Shown in pieces: positions 31,444 to 41,441 of a stretch of 64,000 nt of DNA; positions within the stretch are counted from its first letter, which is position 1; each line of letters opens with the position of its first letter. Under the pieces are notes generated by a model. That model was not told the DNA's origin. It ran no database searches and saw only the letters and a list, made by a program, of their open reading frames with translations. Source of the stretch: Candidatus Proximibacter danicus (GTDB lineage: Bacteria > Pseudomonadota > Gammaproteobacteria > Burkholderiales > Rhodocyclaceae); assembly GCA_016710885.1 (NCBI GenBank), contig JADJUC010000003.1, forward strand, positions 1-64,000, given 5' to 3'. A program made the position numbers and the translations under genes.

Positions 31444-32379
31444 TTACCAGGGGCGGCTGCCGAAGGCTTCGTTGAAGCGGCGGGCAACCTCTTCCCGGCT
31501 TGGAACATGGTTCTGGCCGCCACGGTGGGCAATCTTGATCGCTCCCATGACGGCAGCAAGGCGGCCGGTGTCGATCCAGTTCCAGCCGCGCGTGATGCCG
31601 TAAAGCAGGCCAGCGCGGTAAGCGTCACCACAACCGGTCGGGTCGACTACTTCATCCGCCTTAACGCAGGGGATCTCGTGGCGTTGACCGTCGGCAAAAA
31701 TCCATGAACCTTCACCGCCGCGTGTGACGATCAGGGCTTCCACCTTCTCGGCCAGTGCTTCCAGCGTTTCGCCGGTTCGCTCACAGGCTAACTGAGCTTC
31801 ATAGTCGTTAAAGCAGGCGTAGTCAGCGAGTTCGAGGAAGTTATTGATGTCTTCGCCGGAGAACATTGGCAGACCCTGGCCCGGATCGAAGATGAAAGGG
31901 ACGCCGGCGGCGGCAAAGTCGCGGGCGTGCTGCAGCATGCCTTCGCGGCCGTCCGGTGCGACGATGCCGAGTACGGCACCTTTGGCCTGCGCAACCTTGT
32001 TCATGTGCGAGAAGCTCATGGCGCCCGGGTGGAAGGCGGTGATCTGGTTGTCGTCGAGGTCGGTGGTGATGAAGGCCTGGGCGGTAAAGCTACCGGGAAT
32101 ATGCCGTACGTGGTCGCGTGGCAAACCCAGTTTGTCCAGACGCTCCAGATACGGCGTGGCGTCATCGCCCACGGTCGCCATGATGTAGGGGTCACCTTCA
32201 AGCAGCATCAGATTGTAGGCGATATTGCCGGCACATCCGCCGAACTCTCGGCGAAGTTCGGGGACCAGGAAGGCAACGTTCAGGATATGGATCTGATCCG
32301 GCAGGATGTGGTTCTTGAACTGGTCATTGAAGACCATGATGTTGTCGAAGGCGATGGAGCCACAGATCAGCGTTTTCAT
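31444..32379 (-). CDS. Carbohydrate/nucleoside kinase, PfkB family
   Basis: This is a ribokinase-fold kinase of 311 residues. Seen: N-terminal ICGSIAFDNIMVF, the first PfkB signature FGGCAGNIAYNLMLLEG, and the second signature DPTGCGDAYRAGLLYG, whose last aspartate is the general base (GxGD). GHGxxK-like RGGEGSW and a C-terminal MGAIKIAHRGGQNH complete the ATP site. Proteins of this betaproteobacterial type have been annotated as adenosine kinase-like, but the substrate cannot be told here. It sits downstream of the acc-prmA genes on the same strand. Confidence 0.88.
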   Translation of the reverse strand: MKTLICGSIAFDNIMVFNDQFKNHILPDQIHILNVAFLVPELRREFGGCAGNIAYNLMLLEGDPYIMATVGDDATPYLERLDKLGLPRDHVRHIPGSFTAQAFITTDLDDNQITAFHPGAMSFSHMNKVAQAKGAVLGIVAPDGREGMLQHARDFAAAGVPFIFDPGQGLPMFSGEDINNFLELADYACFNDYEAQLACERTGETLEALAEKVEALIVTRGGEGSWIFADGQRHEIPCVKADEVVDPTGCGDAYRAGLLYGITRGWNWIDTGRLAAVMGAIKIAHRGGQNHVPSREEVARRFNEAFGSRPW

Positions 32380-32414
32380 GCCGGTGCTTTCAGAGGAAAG
32401 TGGAGAAGAATGAA

Positions 32415-33302
32415 TCAGGGGTAGAAAACGTAAAGGCGGTAACCGGCAGCGGTCACCTCCTTCGTTTCCAGCCAGAGGCGGACGGCAACCTCGCCATTGG
32501 GCGGGAAAAGGGTCGGGTCTGCCTTGGCGGGCAGATATTCGCCCGGTTGCAGTACGCGCCGCAGCACGGCATTGTCCTGTACATCAGTAAGCGTGATTTC
32601 CAGAAGTGGCCAGGCCTGGGCATAGGCGGCACGGTTCTTGAGCGTTGCCGAGAGAGTCAGGGCGCCGCCTTGTGCCGGATCGACCTGGAGGTCTGACGCC
32701 TCGATGCTGACGAGTTCAACGTGGCGTGGCAGCGGAATCTCGCAGTCGAGCGCCTCGCAGACGGACTCAAGCAATGGGCGCAGCGCAGGGGTGGTCACCG
32801 CCAGTTCTGCCCGGTAATGGTGGGCGATCTGGCCGCCAAGGGCCATCAGCAGGAGCAAGGCAGCCAGAACGGACGGCCAGACCGGTCGTGCCGTCGGTGC
32901 CGAGCCAGAAACGGGCGCAGTAAACGCCCCCTCCGCCCACTTGTTGTAACCCGGTATCTCGGTGGTTTCCCGTGCTGCGATCAGGCCGGCGGCCATCCCA
33001 CTATCGCGAACAGCTTCCGGGGTGGCGGTGTCGGGGAGCGCGAGCGCTTCGATGGGAGGCGCTTCTGCGGCGGTGACCGGTTCCAGAAGAAGATCAATCG
33101 AGGAATCCGCGTTTTCCGTAGTGCCTTCGCTTATCGACGGGGGAAGCGGCGCCGTGCCAAGTTCAGGGCTGCCTTCGGCCAGGCTGTCGAGTGCATTGAA
33201 GACGGCCTGGCACTTGCCGCAACGCACTTTTCCGGCGCGTGCCTTCAATTGTTCCGGGGTAACGCGGAAGGTCGTGGCGCAGGCGGGGCAGTGCGTGAGC
33301 AT
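32415..33302 (-). CDS. Zinc-ribbon/DUF3426 membrane protein
   Basis: This 295-residue protein has an N-terminal MJ0042-type zinc ribbon (LTHCPACATTFRVTPEQL, then VRCGKCQAVFN, giving two CxxC pairs), an acidic linker, one transmembrane helix (VLAALLLLMALGGQIAHHY) and a C-terminal DUF3426 domain: LEITLTDVQDNAVLRRVLQP is a clear part. It is placed immediately downstream of prmA, two bases apart, as commonly in betaproteobacteria. Function unknown. Confidence 0.88.
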   Translation of the reverse strand: MLTHCPACATTFRVTPEQLKARAGKVRCGKCQAVFNALDSLAEGSPELGTAPLPPSISEGTTENADSSIDLLLEPVTAAEAPPIEALALPDTATPEAVRDSGMAAGLIAARETTEIPGYNKWAEGAFTAPVSGSAPTARPVWPSVLAALLLLMALGGQIAHHYRAELAVTTPALRPLLESVCEALDCEIPLPRHVELVSIEASDLQVDPAQGGALTLSATLKNRAAYAQAWPLLEITLTDVQDNAVLRRVLQPGEYLPAKADPTLFPPNGEVAVRLWLETKEVTAAGYRLYVFYP

Positions 33303-33303
33303 G

Positions 33304-34200
33304 TTATGCGGCCGGCTTGGTTCCAGCGAGGCAAACCCAGCCCTCGCGTACGTCGGCGATCTGCAGGGGAATCCAGTTGGCGTAGATGCCGATCAGTTCC
33401 TCCGCCTGCTCTTCCAGAATGCCGGAGAGCGCCAACTGCCCACCGTTGCGGACATGGCGACAGATGGCGGGAGCCAGTACCTTCAGCGGGTTGGCCAGAA
33501 TATTGGCCACCACCAGATCGAACTGGCCGGATATCGGCAGTTCCGAGTCGGCGAAGCAGGCGCTTACATCATTGCGCTCCGCATTCGCCTGGGCCGCAAG
33601 AATCGCCTGCGGATCGATATCGACACCATGCACGGGATCGGCGCCGAGCTTGGCTGCAGCGATGGCCAGAATGCCCGAGCCGCAACCGTAATCCAGCACA
33701 TTGGCGCCGGGGCTTACGGTGCGCTCCAGCCACTCCAGGCAAAGACGCGTCGTCGGGTGCGAGCCGGTGCCAAAAGCCATGCCGGGGTCGAGTATCAGAT
33801 TGATCGCCGCCGGATCGGGGGCATCGTGCCAGGAAGGCACAATCCAAAGGCGCGAAGATATGCGGATAGGGTCGAACTGGGATTGCGTCAGCTGGACCCA
33901 GTTTTGTTCGGCAACGGCTTCAGTCGTGAAAGCGGGCACTTCCTTGAGGCCGACTTCCTCGGCAGCGTCTGCAACAGCGGTCGCGATGTCCGCATCCGGC
34001 GCAAAAAGTGCCGCGATCCGCGAGCGGTCCCAGCCGGGCGTGGTGATCGACCCCGGTTCGCCAAACTGCGGTTTTTCTTCAAGCGTACCGGCTGCGGCAT
34101 CCTCGATGGTTGCCGAGAGTGCGCCGCTTTCCATCAGTGCGTCAGCCAGGGCCTCGGCATGCGCGCAGTCTGTTTCCAGAATCACCGAAACCCAGGCCAT
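33304..34200 (-). CDS. prmA: Ribosomal protein L11 methyltransferase
   Basis: This trimethylates ribosomal protein L11. It is a 298-residue SAM enzyme with the expected small N-terminal substrate domain (WVSVILETDCAHAEALADAL) and a class I methyltransferase core: DPGMAFGTGSHPTTRLCL, VLDYGCGSGILAIAAAKLG (SAM motif I), HGVDIDPQAI and VVANILANPLKVLAP (NxLxxPL-type motif). It is intact and lies between accC and the DUF3426 gene in an operon-like run. Confidence 0.95.
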   Translation of the reverse strand: MAWVSVILETDCAHAEALADALMESGALSATIEDAAAGTLEEKPQFGEPGSITTPGWDRSRIAALFAPDADIATAVADAAEEVGLKEVPAFTTEAVAEQNWVQLTQSQFDPIRISSRLWIVPSWHDAPDPAAINLILDPGMAFGTGSHPTTRLCLEWLERTVSPGANVLDYGCGSGILAIAAAKLGADPVHGVDIDPQAILAAQANAERNDVSACFADSELPISGQFDLVVANILANPLKVLAPAICRHVRNGGQLALSGILEEQAEELIGIYANWIPLQIADVREGWVCLAGTKPAA

Positions 34201-34209
34201 GGCAGGCGC

Positions 34210-35574
34210 TTACTTCTTCACTTCGCCCTTGGCGGCGAGCTTGTGCTCCAGGTAGTGAATGCTGGTGCCGCCATGAACGAAATTGGCGTCCATCATCAGC
34301 TCCTGGTGCAGGGCGATATTGGTCTTGATGCCTTCGACGCTCATCTCCGAAAGCGCGATGCGCATGCGGCGGATGGCTTGGTCGCGCGTGTCGCCATAGG
34401 CAATGACCTTACCGATCATCGAATCGTAATGCGGTGGCACGGTGTAGCCGTCATACACATGCGAGTCGACGCGGATGCCGGGGCCGCCGGGCGGGTGCCA
34501 GAAGCTGATTTTGCCGGGAGATGGCACGAACGTGAAGGGATCTTCGGCGTTAATGCGGCATTCGATCGCGTGGCCCTTGAAGTTGAGGTCCTTCTGACGG
34601 AAGCGCAACTTCTCGCCAGCAGCAATGCGAATTTGTTCCTGAACGATGTCGATGCCGGTAATGGCTTCGGTAACCGGGTGTTCGACCTGAACGCGCGTGT
34701 TCATCTCGATGAAGTAGAACTCGCCGTTCTCGTAGAGAAATTCGAAGGTGCCGGCACCGCGATAATTGATGCGTCGGCAGGCGTCGGCGCAACGCTCGCC
34801 GATACGGGCAATATGGCGCGGGGCGATATGCGGCGCCGGGGCTTCCTCGATCACCTTCTGGTGGCGGCGCTGCATCGAACAGTCGCGCTCGCCGAGATAG
34901 ACGGCGTTCTTGAAGCTGTCGGCCAGGATCTGGATTTCCACGTGGCGCGGGTTTTCCAGGAATTTTTCCATGTAAACCATGGGGTTGCCGAAGGCGGTCT
35001 GGGCTTCGGTGCGCGTCATGTTGACCGCGCTGACCAGCGCGGCCTCGGTATGCACCACGCGCATGCCGCGACCACCGCCGCCACCGGCGGCCTTGATGAT
35101 CACCGGGTAGCCGACGCTCTTGGCGATGCGGACGAGTTCTTTCGGGTCGTCCGGCAGTGCGCCTTCCGAGCCGGGAACGCAAGGAACGCCAGCCGCCTTC
35201 ATGGCGTCCTTGGCGCAGACCTTGTCGCCCATCAGGCGAATGGTTTCCGGGCGCGGGCCGATGAAGGTAAAGCCGGAGGTTTCAACGCGCTCGGCAAAAT
35301 CGGCGTTTTCAGACAGGAAACCGTAGCCTGGGTGGATCGCCTCGGCGTCGGTGACTTCTGCCGCCGAAATGATCGCCGGCACGTTCAGGTAGCTCAGGGT
35401 CGATGAGGCGGGGCCGATACACACCGATTCATCGGCGAGCTTGACGTACTTGGCTTCGCGGTCGGCTTCGGAGTGCACCACTACGGTCTTGATGCCCAGC
35501 TCGCGGCAGGCACGCTGGATGCGAAGGGCGATTTCGCCCCGGTTGGCGATGAGGACTTTTTCAAACATGGGCAA
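34210..35574 (-). CDS. accC: Acetyl-CoA carboxylase, biotin carboxylase subunit
   Basis: This carboxylates the biotin on BCCP using ATP and bicarbonate, in the first step of fatty acid synthesis. It is 454 residues, the normal length. Seen: [52 protein letters not shown] (ATP-grasp glycine loop), [20 protein letters not shown], and [16 protein letters not shown] with the catalytic arginine and metal-binding glutamate. It starts one base after accB ends and shares its transcript. Confidence 0.97.
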   Translation of the reverse strand: MPMFEKVLIANRGEIALRIQRACRELGIKTVVVHSEADREAKYVKLADESVCIGPASSTLSYLNVPAIISAAEVTDAEAIHPGYGFLSENADFAERVETSGFTFIGPRPETIRLMGDKVCAKDAMKAAGVPCVPGSEGALPDDPKELVRIAKSVGYPVIIKAAGGGGGRGMRVVHTEAALVSAVNMTRTEAQTAFGNPMVYMEKFLENPRHVEIQILADSFKNAVYLGERDCSMQRRHQKVIEEAPAPHIAPRHIARIGERCADACRRINYRGAGTFEFLYENGEFYFIEMNTRVQVEHPVTEAITGIDIVQEQIRIAAGEKLRFRQKDLNFKGHAIECRINAEDPFTFVPSPGKISFWHPPGGPGIRVDSHVYDGYTVPPHYDSMIGKVIAYGDTRDQAIRRMRIALSEMSVEGIKTNIALHQELMMDANFVHGGTSIHYLEHKLAAKGEVKK

Positions 35575-36042
35575 TTACCCGATGATGAAGAGCGGCTCGC
35601 CGAATTCGACCGCCTGGCCGTTTTCAGCCAGGATGGCCTTGATGGTGCCTGATGCATCGGCTTCGATCTCGTTAAGCAGCTTCATGGCTTCGATGATGCA
35701 CAGCGTGTCGCCTTCCTTGACCGTCTGGCCGACTTCAGCAAAGGGTTCCGCGCCAGGGCTGGCGGAGCGATAGAAAGTGCCGACCATCGGCGACTTGACG
35801 GCATGGCCTTCTGGCTCATCGTCATCAAGGTTGACCGACGAGCTGCCAGCGGCCGTCGGGGCCATCATCGGCATTTGCATCGGCATCTGGGCGCCTGCCT
35901 GCATCATGTAGGCCTGTCCTGCTGGGGCAGCATAGTGCTTGGCAATGCGTACCTTTTCCTCGCCTTCCGTGACTTCCAGTTCGGAAATGCCGGATTCCTG
36001 GACGAGGTCGATCAGTTTCTTGAGTTTTCTGAGGTCCATCAA
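35575..36042 (-). CDS. accB: Acetyl-CoA carboxylase biotin carboxyl carrier protein
   Basis: This carries the biotin of acetyl-CoA carboxylase. It is 155 residues: an N-terminal helical domain ([20 protein letters not shown]), a proline/methionine/alanine-rich linker with repeats of PMQMPM, and a C-terminal biotinyl domain containing [19 protein letters not shown], in which the lysine of EAMKL is biotinylated. A GGAGAA ribosome-binding site precedes ATG 36042. Overlap-free junction with accC (no gap). Confidence 0.96.
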   Translation of the reverse strand: MMDLRKLKKLIDLVQESGISELEVTEGEEKVRIAKHYAAPAGQAYMMQAGAQMPMQMPMMAPTAAGSSSVNLDDDEPEGHAVKSPMVGTFYRSASPGAEPFAEVGQTVKEGDTLCIIEAMKLLNEIEADASGTIKAILAENGQAVEFGEPLFIIG

Positions 36043-36120
36043 TTTCTCCCTACAAAAATTCGAGGCCGCGAGACGGTATCTCGCTATCGGCCGGCTAAAG
36101 TCTTCCCGGCAACGGGTGCT

Positions 36121-36621
36121 TCAGTCGTTGTTGAGCTTGTTGAGCAGGTATTCGAGCGCGAGCAGGTAGCCTTCGCTGCCGAGCCCGGAGATGACGCCGA
36201 TTGCCAGATCGGAGAAGTAAGAGTGCTGGCGGAACGGTTCGCGGGCGTGGACGTTGGACAGATGCACTTCGACAAACGGGATTGCCACCGCAGCAATGGC
36301 GTCACGCAAGGCGACGCTGGTGTGGGTGTAAGCCGCCGGGTTGATGACGATGAAACGGATGCCTTCCCCGCGCGCGGCGTGTAGTCGCTCGATCAGGGCG
36401 CCTTCATGGTTGCTCTGAAAGGTTTCGAGTTCCACTCCCGCAGCCTCCGCCCGCCGGGCAAGCGCCCGATTGATGTCGGCAAGCGTGGTTGCACCATAGT
36501 GCTGGGGTTCGCGGGTTCCGAGCAGGTTCAGGTTCGGGCCGTGAATGACCAGCAGTTTGGTGGCAGGCGCCGGCGTGGTGTCTTTGGCGCTGTCCTTGGA
36601 AGCTGCTTTTTGCTTCTTCAT
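36121..36621 (-). CDS. aroQ: 3-dehydroquinate dehydratase, type II
   Basis: This catalyses the third step of the shikimate pathway. Seen: [17 protein letters not shown] (with the active-site lid arginine), [36 protein letters not shown] and [17 protein letters not shown] (catalytic histidine). The predicted 166 residues include a Lys/Ala-rich extension of about 22 residues before LLVIHGPN; the biological start may lie further in. aroQ directly before accBC is a widespread proteobacterial order. Confidence 0.93.
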   Translation of the reverse strand: MKKQKAASKDSAKDTTPAPATKLLVIHGPNLNLLGTREPQHYGATTLADINRALARRAEAAGVELETFQSNHEGALIERLHAARGEGIRFIVINPAAYTHTSVALRDAIAAVAIPFVEVHLSNVHAREPFRQHSYFSDLAIGVISGLGSEGYLLALEYLLNKLNND

Positions 36622-36833
36622 GGCTGCAAGTTTGCCGCAAATCGCAGCAACTTGTCCAGTCTCGCGTTTTGTTCCGGATAACGAGAATGCGTTTGCCGGT
36701 GATCCGCGCAGGCGATTTTTGTCAGACAGTTGCTGTTTGCTGAAAAAGGCATTTTTGCGTTCTGGCTACGTTTTTGGCCGACGATCGCGTCAATATGGCA
36801 TCATTTTCCCAAATTATGCCGGAGTGAAGAGGG

Positions 36834-37430
36834 TTAATCCGCGCTGTTAGGCAGCAGTCGCAGGACTGAAGGTAATCGCGCTCTTTCGCGCGGTTTTCCA
36901 TCGCGCCCCTTGGGGGTAATCCGCTCCTCAAGGCTTGGGTAGATCACCAGGTTGGCCACGGCATCGTCTGATTCGACGACCAGTACAGCTTCTGCTCGCT
37001 CGCTCCTTGGGGTGGCGTGGTTATAGGGAATGCCTGCGTTGAGCAGAAAAATCTCCACTTCCTTGGCGCTGTCGGCAAACAGTTGTAGGTCAATTTCAGC
37101 GTACCTGCTGGCTGTGCCATCGAGGACGGAGCCGGTCAGGTAAGGGCGAAAATCCTGCAGGATGTGCATCAATTCGGCCGCTTTTCGCCGAAGATGTTCG
37201 ATTATCTCTGCCTGTTCTTCACCCATGAACACTGTTTGCCAGCTGCGCAGGGCTTCGTCTACCTCGGCATCGCTGGGAAGGGCGGTGTGTTCTGGCAGCC
37301 CCAGGTGGCGCAGCGCCTTTCTCTTGGCCTGACCATAGTCGCTGACGCCGTCTTCGGCAATCAGGCGGGCAGCGGTGCTGCAGATGCTGGCGCGGGTGCG
37401 GTCTTGCCGTAAGGGCATGCGGATGTCCAT
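36834..37430 (-). CDS. Conserved protein of unknown function, nucleotidyltransferase-like
   Basis: I recognise this as a conserved betaproteobacterial protein but not its function. It has 198 residues, mainly helical at the N terminus (ICSTAARLIAEDGVSDYGQA), followed by FRPYLTGSVLDGTASRYAEI and DLQLFADSAKEVEIFLL. The GSVLDGTA...EIDLQLF pattern resembles the G-S and D-x-D parts of minimal nucleotidyltransferases, but this is a weak analogy. It is divergent from mpl (start 37483). The 212 bases between it and aroQ hold no gene that I can support. Confidence 0.7.
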   Translation of the reverse strand: MDIRMPLRQDRTRASICSTAARLIAEDGVSDYGQAKRKALRHLGLPEHTALPSDAEVDEALRSWQTVFMGEEQAEIIEHLRRKAAELMHILQDFRPYLTGSVLDGTASRYAEIDLQLFADSAKEVEIFLLNAGIPYNHATPRSERAEAVLVVESDDAVANLVIYPSLEERITPKGRDGKPRERARLPSVLRLLPNSAD

Positions 37431-37482
37431 GGCGGGGGATGTAGAATGCGGCCAATTCTAAATGCTAACCGGGAAATCAGGC

Positions 37483-38837
37483 ATGCATATTCACATCCTT
37501 GGCGTCTGCGGCACTTTCATGGGCGTCGTCGCGCAGCTGGCGCGGGCGGCCGGGCATCGCGTCACCGGCTGCGATGCCGGGGTCTATCCGCCGATGAGCA
37601 CGCAGCTCGAAGCGAGCGGGATCGAGCTGATCGAGGGCTACGATCCGGAGCAGGTCGGCCTCAAGCCGGACATCTTCGTCATCGGCAATGCCGTTTCCCG
37701 GGGCAATCCGCTGCTGGAAGAGATTCTTGATCGTGGTCTGCCCTATGTTTCAGGCCCCCAGTGGCTTGCCGACCATGTGCTGTGCGGCAAATGGGTGCTG
37801 GCCGTGGCAGGTACGCACGGGAAAACGACAACTTCTTCGATGCTGGCGTGGATTCTGGAGGATGCAGGAATGTCGCCCGGCTTTCTTATTGGTGGTGTGC
37901 CGGTCAATTTCGGGGTTTCCGCGCGGCTGGGCGAGACGCCCTTCTTTGTGATCGAGGCCGACGAGTACGACACAGCCTTTTGCGACAAGCGGTCCAAGTT
38001 CGTTCACTACCGCCCGCGGACGGCGGTGCTGAACAACCTTGAGTTCGATCATGCGGATATCTTCGCGGATCTTGCCGCTATCGAGACGCAATTTCACCAT
38101 CTGGTGCGCACCTTGCCGCGATCCGGGCTGGTTGTCAGCAACGGCGCCGAGGCGAGCTTGGACGTGTATTGGCTCGCGGAAGCTGGACGCCGGTCGAATA
38201 TTTCAATACTGCCGAAGCCTGGCGGATCGAGGGCAACGATGCCGACGGCAGCCTGCGCCTGTTCAACGGTAGCGAAAAAATTGCGGAATCCAGTTGGGGA
38301 CTGACCGGTGCCCACAACCGGGCCAATGCCGTCGCCGCTCTGCTGGCCGCCCGCCATGTCGGCGTGCCGCTGGACAAGGGGTTGGATGCCCTTTCCCGCT
38401 TCGCCAACGTAAAACGACGCATGGAAGTGCGCGGCGTGGCCAACGGCGTCACTGTTTACGACGATTTTGCCCACCACCCGACGGCGATCGCCACGACGGT
38501 AGCTGGCCTGCGACGCAAGATCGGTGCGGCGCGCATTCTGGCCGTGCTCGAACCGCGCTCGAACACCATGAAACTTGGCGTCATGAAGGATCAGCTACCG
38601 GCGAGTCTGAGTGAAGCCGATGCCGTGTTCTGCTACGGCGCCAATCTCGGCTGGGATGCTGTCGTTGCACTGGCACCGATGGGGGCCAAGGCCTGTGTCG
38701 AGGATGACCTCGGGCGTCTGGTCGAACGTGTCGTGCAGCTTGCCCGTCCGGGCGACCATGTGCTGGTGATGAGTAACGGCGGTTTCGGGGGTGTTCACGA
38801 CAAGCTGCTGAAAGCGTTTGCTGCGAAGGGACACTGA
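37483..38837 (+). CDS. mpl: UDP-N-acetylmuramate:L-alanyl-gamma-D-glutamyl-meso-diaminopimelate ligase, one frame break
   Basis: This Mur-ligase family enzyme re-attaches recycled murein tripeptide to UDP-MurNAc. Seen: MHIHILGVCGTFMGVVAQLA (N-terminal nucleotide motif), AVAGTHGKTTTSSMLAWIL (ATP-binding P-loop), FFVIEADEYDTAFCDKRSKF, LNNLEFDHADIF, then after a frame change near 38165 GAHNRANAVAALLAARHVG, VYDDFAHHPTAIATTV and EPRSNTMKLGVM. The total of about 451 residues is normal. Because both halves are perfectly family-like, the single break in this conserved gene is more likely a sequence error than inactivation. Confidence 0.93.
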
Positions 38838-38865
38838 GCGGCACTAACCGCCGGCACCCGGAAAG

Positions 38866-38897
38866 CAAAAGGCCTCCACTTGCGGAGGCCTTTTTTT
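38866..38897. terminator. Bidirectional Rho-independent terminator
   Basis: Arms AGGCCTCC (38870-38877) and GGAGGCCT (38884-38891) pair perfectly around a six-base loop and are followed by seven T on the plus strand and preceded by AAAA, which gives TTTT on the minus strand. It lies between the convergent ends of mpl (+) and ctaB (-) and would serve both. Confidence 0.9.
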
Positions 38898-38922
38898 GAC
38901 CGTTAAAACTGCTGATGCTGGC

Positions 38923-39831
38923 TCAGACGAACAGCCGGTCAGCGAACAGCGCCGCAAACAGCAGCGTCAGGTAGATGATCGAGTAGCGGAAGGTGCGCTT
39001 GGCCAGAGCGTCGCTGTAATTGCGGCGAAGCGCGATGGCGTAGGCGATGAAGCCGATGTCGAGCAGTGAAACTGCCACCAGGTAGAACCAGCCGCTCATG
39101 CCCAGCGACACCGGGATCAGGCTGGCGGCCGCCATCATGAAGGTGTACAGCATGATGTGCTGACAGGTGAAGGGAATGCCGTGGGTTACCGGCAGCATTG
39201 GCAGGCCGCTCTTCTCGTAGTCGGCGATGCGATAGCAGGCCAGCGACCAGAAGTGCGGCGGGGTCCATAGAAAGATGATCAGGAACAGTACCAGCGGCTC
39301 GGCCGAGACGCTGCCGGTCATTGCTGCCCAGCCGAGCACTGGCGGCATGGCGCCGGAGGCGCCGCCGATGACGATGTTCATCGGCGTCATCGGTTTCAAC
39401 AGCGCAGTGTAAACGACGGCATAGCCAACAAAGGTGGCGAAAGTCAGCCACATGGTCAGATCGTTGATATAAGTGTGCAGCAGCCAGAGGCCGGCGCCGC
39501 CGAGCACAAAGGCCAGGGTCAGCGTTTCCTTGGTGCTGGCTTCGCCGCGTGCCGTGGCGCGGGCGCGGGTGCGCGCCATGAGCGCATCGATGGTGCGCTC
39601 GACGAGGCAGTTGATGGCGGCGGCGGCGCAGGCGACCAGGCCAATGCCGAGCGAGGCGATAAGAAAGCGTGAAAGCGGTGGCAGATCGTGCGAGGGCAAA
39701 AGCATGCCGATCATCGCGGTAAACACGATCAGGCTGTTCACTCGCGGCTTGCAGAGCTCGGAAAAAGCAGCGAAGCGGGCGCCGATGCGCTGCATCAGAG
39801 AAACGGGAGCGGTAGAGCTGGAAGCGCGCAT
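38923..39831 (-). CDS. ctaB: Protoheme IX farnesyltransferase (heme O synthase)
   Basis: This UbiA-family membrane prenyltransferase makes heme O from heme B. It has 302 residues with about eight hydrophobic segments. Seen: [40 protein letters not shown] (the N-x3-E-x2-ID-xM-xR prenyl/metal motif), [19 protein letters not shown], and [19 protein letters not shown]. It closes the oxidase locus four bases after the SCO-like gene. No heme A synthase gene (ctaA) is next to it. Confidence 0.95.
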   Translation of the reverse strand: MRASSSTAPVSLMQRIGARFAAFSELCKPRVNSLIVFTAMIGMLLPSHDLPPLSRFLIASLGIGLVACAAAAINCLVERTIDALMARTRARATARGEASTKETLTLAFVLGGAGLWLLHTYINDLTMWLTFATFVGYAVVYTALLKPMTPMNIVIGGASGAMPPVLGWAAMTGSVSAEPLVLFLIIFLWTPPHFWSLACYRIADYEKSGLPMLPVTHGIPFTCQHIMLYTFMMAAASLIPVSLGMSGWFYLVAVSLLDIGFIAYAIALRRNYSDALAKRTFRYSIIYLTLLFAALFADRLFV

Positions 39832-39835
39832 GGTA

Positions 39836-40414
39836 CTAACCTATCCAGGAGTATTTCAGAAGACGTTCAAGGTCGGCACGAATCCCTTTCGGTTCGGCGT
39901 CCGGGGCGTATTGCATCATTAGGTTGCCGGCCGGGTCAACGAGAAAGACGCGATGACGGGGGTTGAGGGCAAGGGCGGTGGCCCATTCACTCGTCAATTC
40001 GACGTGAACAAGGTCCGGTTGTTCCGCTCGGAGGGCAGCCAATGCAGACGTTTCGTCGTTTGCCAGCACAACTCGTCGCATGCGTCCGATTTCGCGCCCC
40101 AGCGAGACCTGAATCGAGCGCAGATTCTTCAGTTGCGCGACACAATCGTTCTCGCAGGCGTTGCTTCCGGCGACGAGCATGAGCCACTTCCCCGTAGTTT
40201 CCTTCCCGAGATCGGCTACCGGCACAGGCTTGGGTGGCAGGATCAGCTCGCCGTGGTTGGCCGTCTTGGCCGGGCGCCAGCCAGAGACGTACAAGTAAGC
40301 GCCAACGGCCAGTGGCAACACAAAGGCGAGCATCGTCAGCAACAGCGCCCGGCGAGCCGGGGTCAGCCGGGTGATCGGCAGGGGCGGAAGGTGTGGGTTG
40401 GATTCGCTGTTCAT
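39836..40414 (-). CDS. SCO1/SenC-like copper or thioredoxin-fold protein of the oxidase locus
   Basis: This 192-residue protein has an N-terminal membrane anchor ([20 protein letters not shown]) and a thioredoxin-like domain with [20 protein letters not shown]: the C-x3-C pair is that of SCO copper chaperones. [16 protein letters not shown] resembles the later SCO strand. It is a shorter, more divergent SCO-type protein than true Sco1. ATG 40414 overlaps the SURF1 stop (ATGA). Likely role: copper delivery or thiol reduction at the CuA site of subunit II. Confidence 0.8.
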   Translation of the reverse strand: MNSESNPHLPPLPITRLTPARRALLLTMLAFVLPLAVGAYLYVSGWRPAKTANHGELILPPKPVPVADLGKETTGKWLMLVAGSNACENDCVAQLKNLRSIQVSLGREIGRMRRVVLANDETSALAALRAEQPDLVHVELTSEWATALALNPRHRVFLVDPAGNLMMQYAPDAEPKGIRADLERLLKYSWIG

Positions 40415-41155
40415 GTGCGCGAAAACCGGGGACGAAGCAGAAAATATAGCCAGATAGCGACGGTCGCGGCGGCAAAGCCAAACCACTGCCAAGCGTATCC
40501 CACGTGGCGTTCGATGCGTTCGTCCGGGCGTGGCCAGTCACGGATGAAGCCGCCGCCGGCACTTTCTGGGATCGAGCTGAAGAACAACCGGCTGCAGCGG
40601 GAAGTCGACTGCTTGCCGATAGCGGGCGAAATCGAGGTTCTGCCAGACTGGCTGCCAGCCGTTACCTGCAGCTTCAGGCGCCAGCGTAAAGAAACGGGTC
40701 CCCGGCATGACGGCGGTAGCCTGCAGTTCGACGACTTCGGTTGGTGTTGTCACCTGCGGGATCTGCCGCGAGGCATTGGCGGAAATCCAGCCGCGATTGA
40801 CCAGTACGCGCATTTCACTGCCGTCGATGCGCAGCGGCGTGACTACATGGTAGCCGGCGTGCTGCTGGTGCACGCGGTTGTCGATCAGGATCTGGTGCTG
40901 CGGCTCATAGTGGCCACGCACGCTTACCCGGCGGAAACGCATCGATTCGGCATCGACGGCTTGGGCCGAAAGCAACACCGGCGGCTCCTTTGCACGCGTG
41001 TCGAGCAAGGATTGCCGTGTTTCCTTGGTCGCCGCCTTGTTCCACTGCCACATGCCGAACGAAACAAACGTCGGCACAAGAATGGCGACCAATGCACCGC
41101 CGAGAAAAATCACGAAGCGTCGTGACGGTTGGGTGTCTGCCCCGCGCCCTTCCAC
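40411..41155 (-). CDS. SURF1 family oxidase assembly protein, one frame break
   Basis: SURF1 proteins help insert heme into cytochrome c oxidase. Seen: an N-terminal helix FLGGALVAILVPTFVSFGMW, FRRVSVRGHYEPQHQILIDN (family motif), GYHVVTPLRIDG, VLVNRGWISANAS and, after a frame change near 40555, FIRDWPRPDERIERHVGYAW and a C-terminal helix WQWFGFAAATVAIWLYFLL. GTG 41155 is the suggested start, because longer versions would overlap the divergent gene at 41235. Confidence 0.85.
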
Positions 41156-41234
41156 TGCGTTCCCCGCTGCGCTTGCCGGGTCGATATTGGCACGCGCATA
41201 CTGGTGGCCGACCTGTTCTTCCCGAGCCTTTATC

Positions 41235-41441
41235 ATGATCAAGCTGTTAGTCGTTTTCATGCTGCTGGCCATTGTTGGCAGCCTCTTTTCCGGGCTCTGG
41301 TTTCTTTATCGCGATCATGGCGCCGCCGCCAGCACCCGCGCAGTGCGCGCGCTGACGCTCCGCATCGGGCTCTCGATCCTGCTGTTTGCCTTGCTGCTCA
41401 TTTCCTATCGCTTTGGTTTCATCCCCGGCTACAGCCAGTAA
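41235..41441 (+). CDS. DUF2909 small twin-helix membrane protein
   Basis: This 68-residue protein consists of two hydrophobic helices (MIKLLVVFMLLAIVGSLFSG and GLSILLFALLLISYRFGF) joined by a short polar loop with YRDHG. It is the DUF2909 protein typically found opposite to the oxidase genes, between ctaE and SURF1, in betaproteobacteria. Its 3' end overlaps that of ctaE on the other strand by 13 bases. Function unknown, probably oxidase assembly. Confidence 0.85.
   Translation: MIKLLVVFMLLAIVGSLFSGLWFLYRDHGAAASTRAVRALTLRIGLSILLFALLLISYRFGFIPGYSQ

Noticed and set aside
32962..35406. Open frame of 814 codons on the plus strand across prmA and accC
   Set aside because: It is antisense to conserved accC and prmA, and the translation shows no family features.
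36068..36084. GCGAGA/TCTCGC hairpin between aroQ and accB as a terminator
   Set aside because: Short stem and the T-stretch on the minus strand is about ten bases away; it is more likely incidental within the operon.
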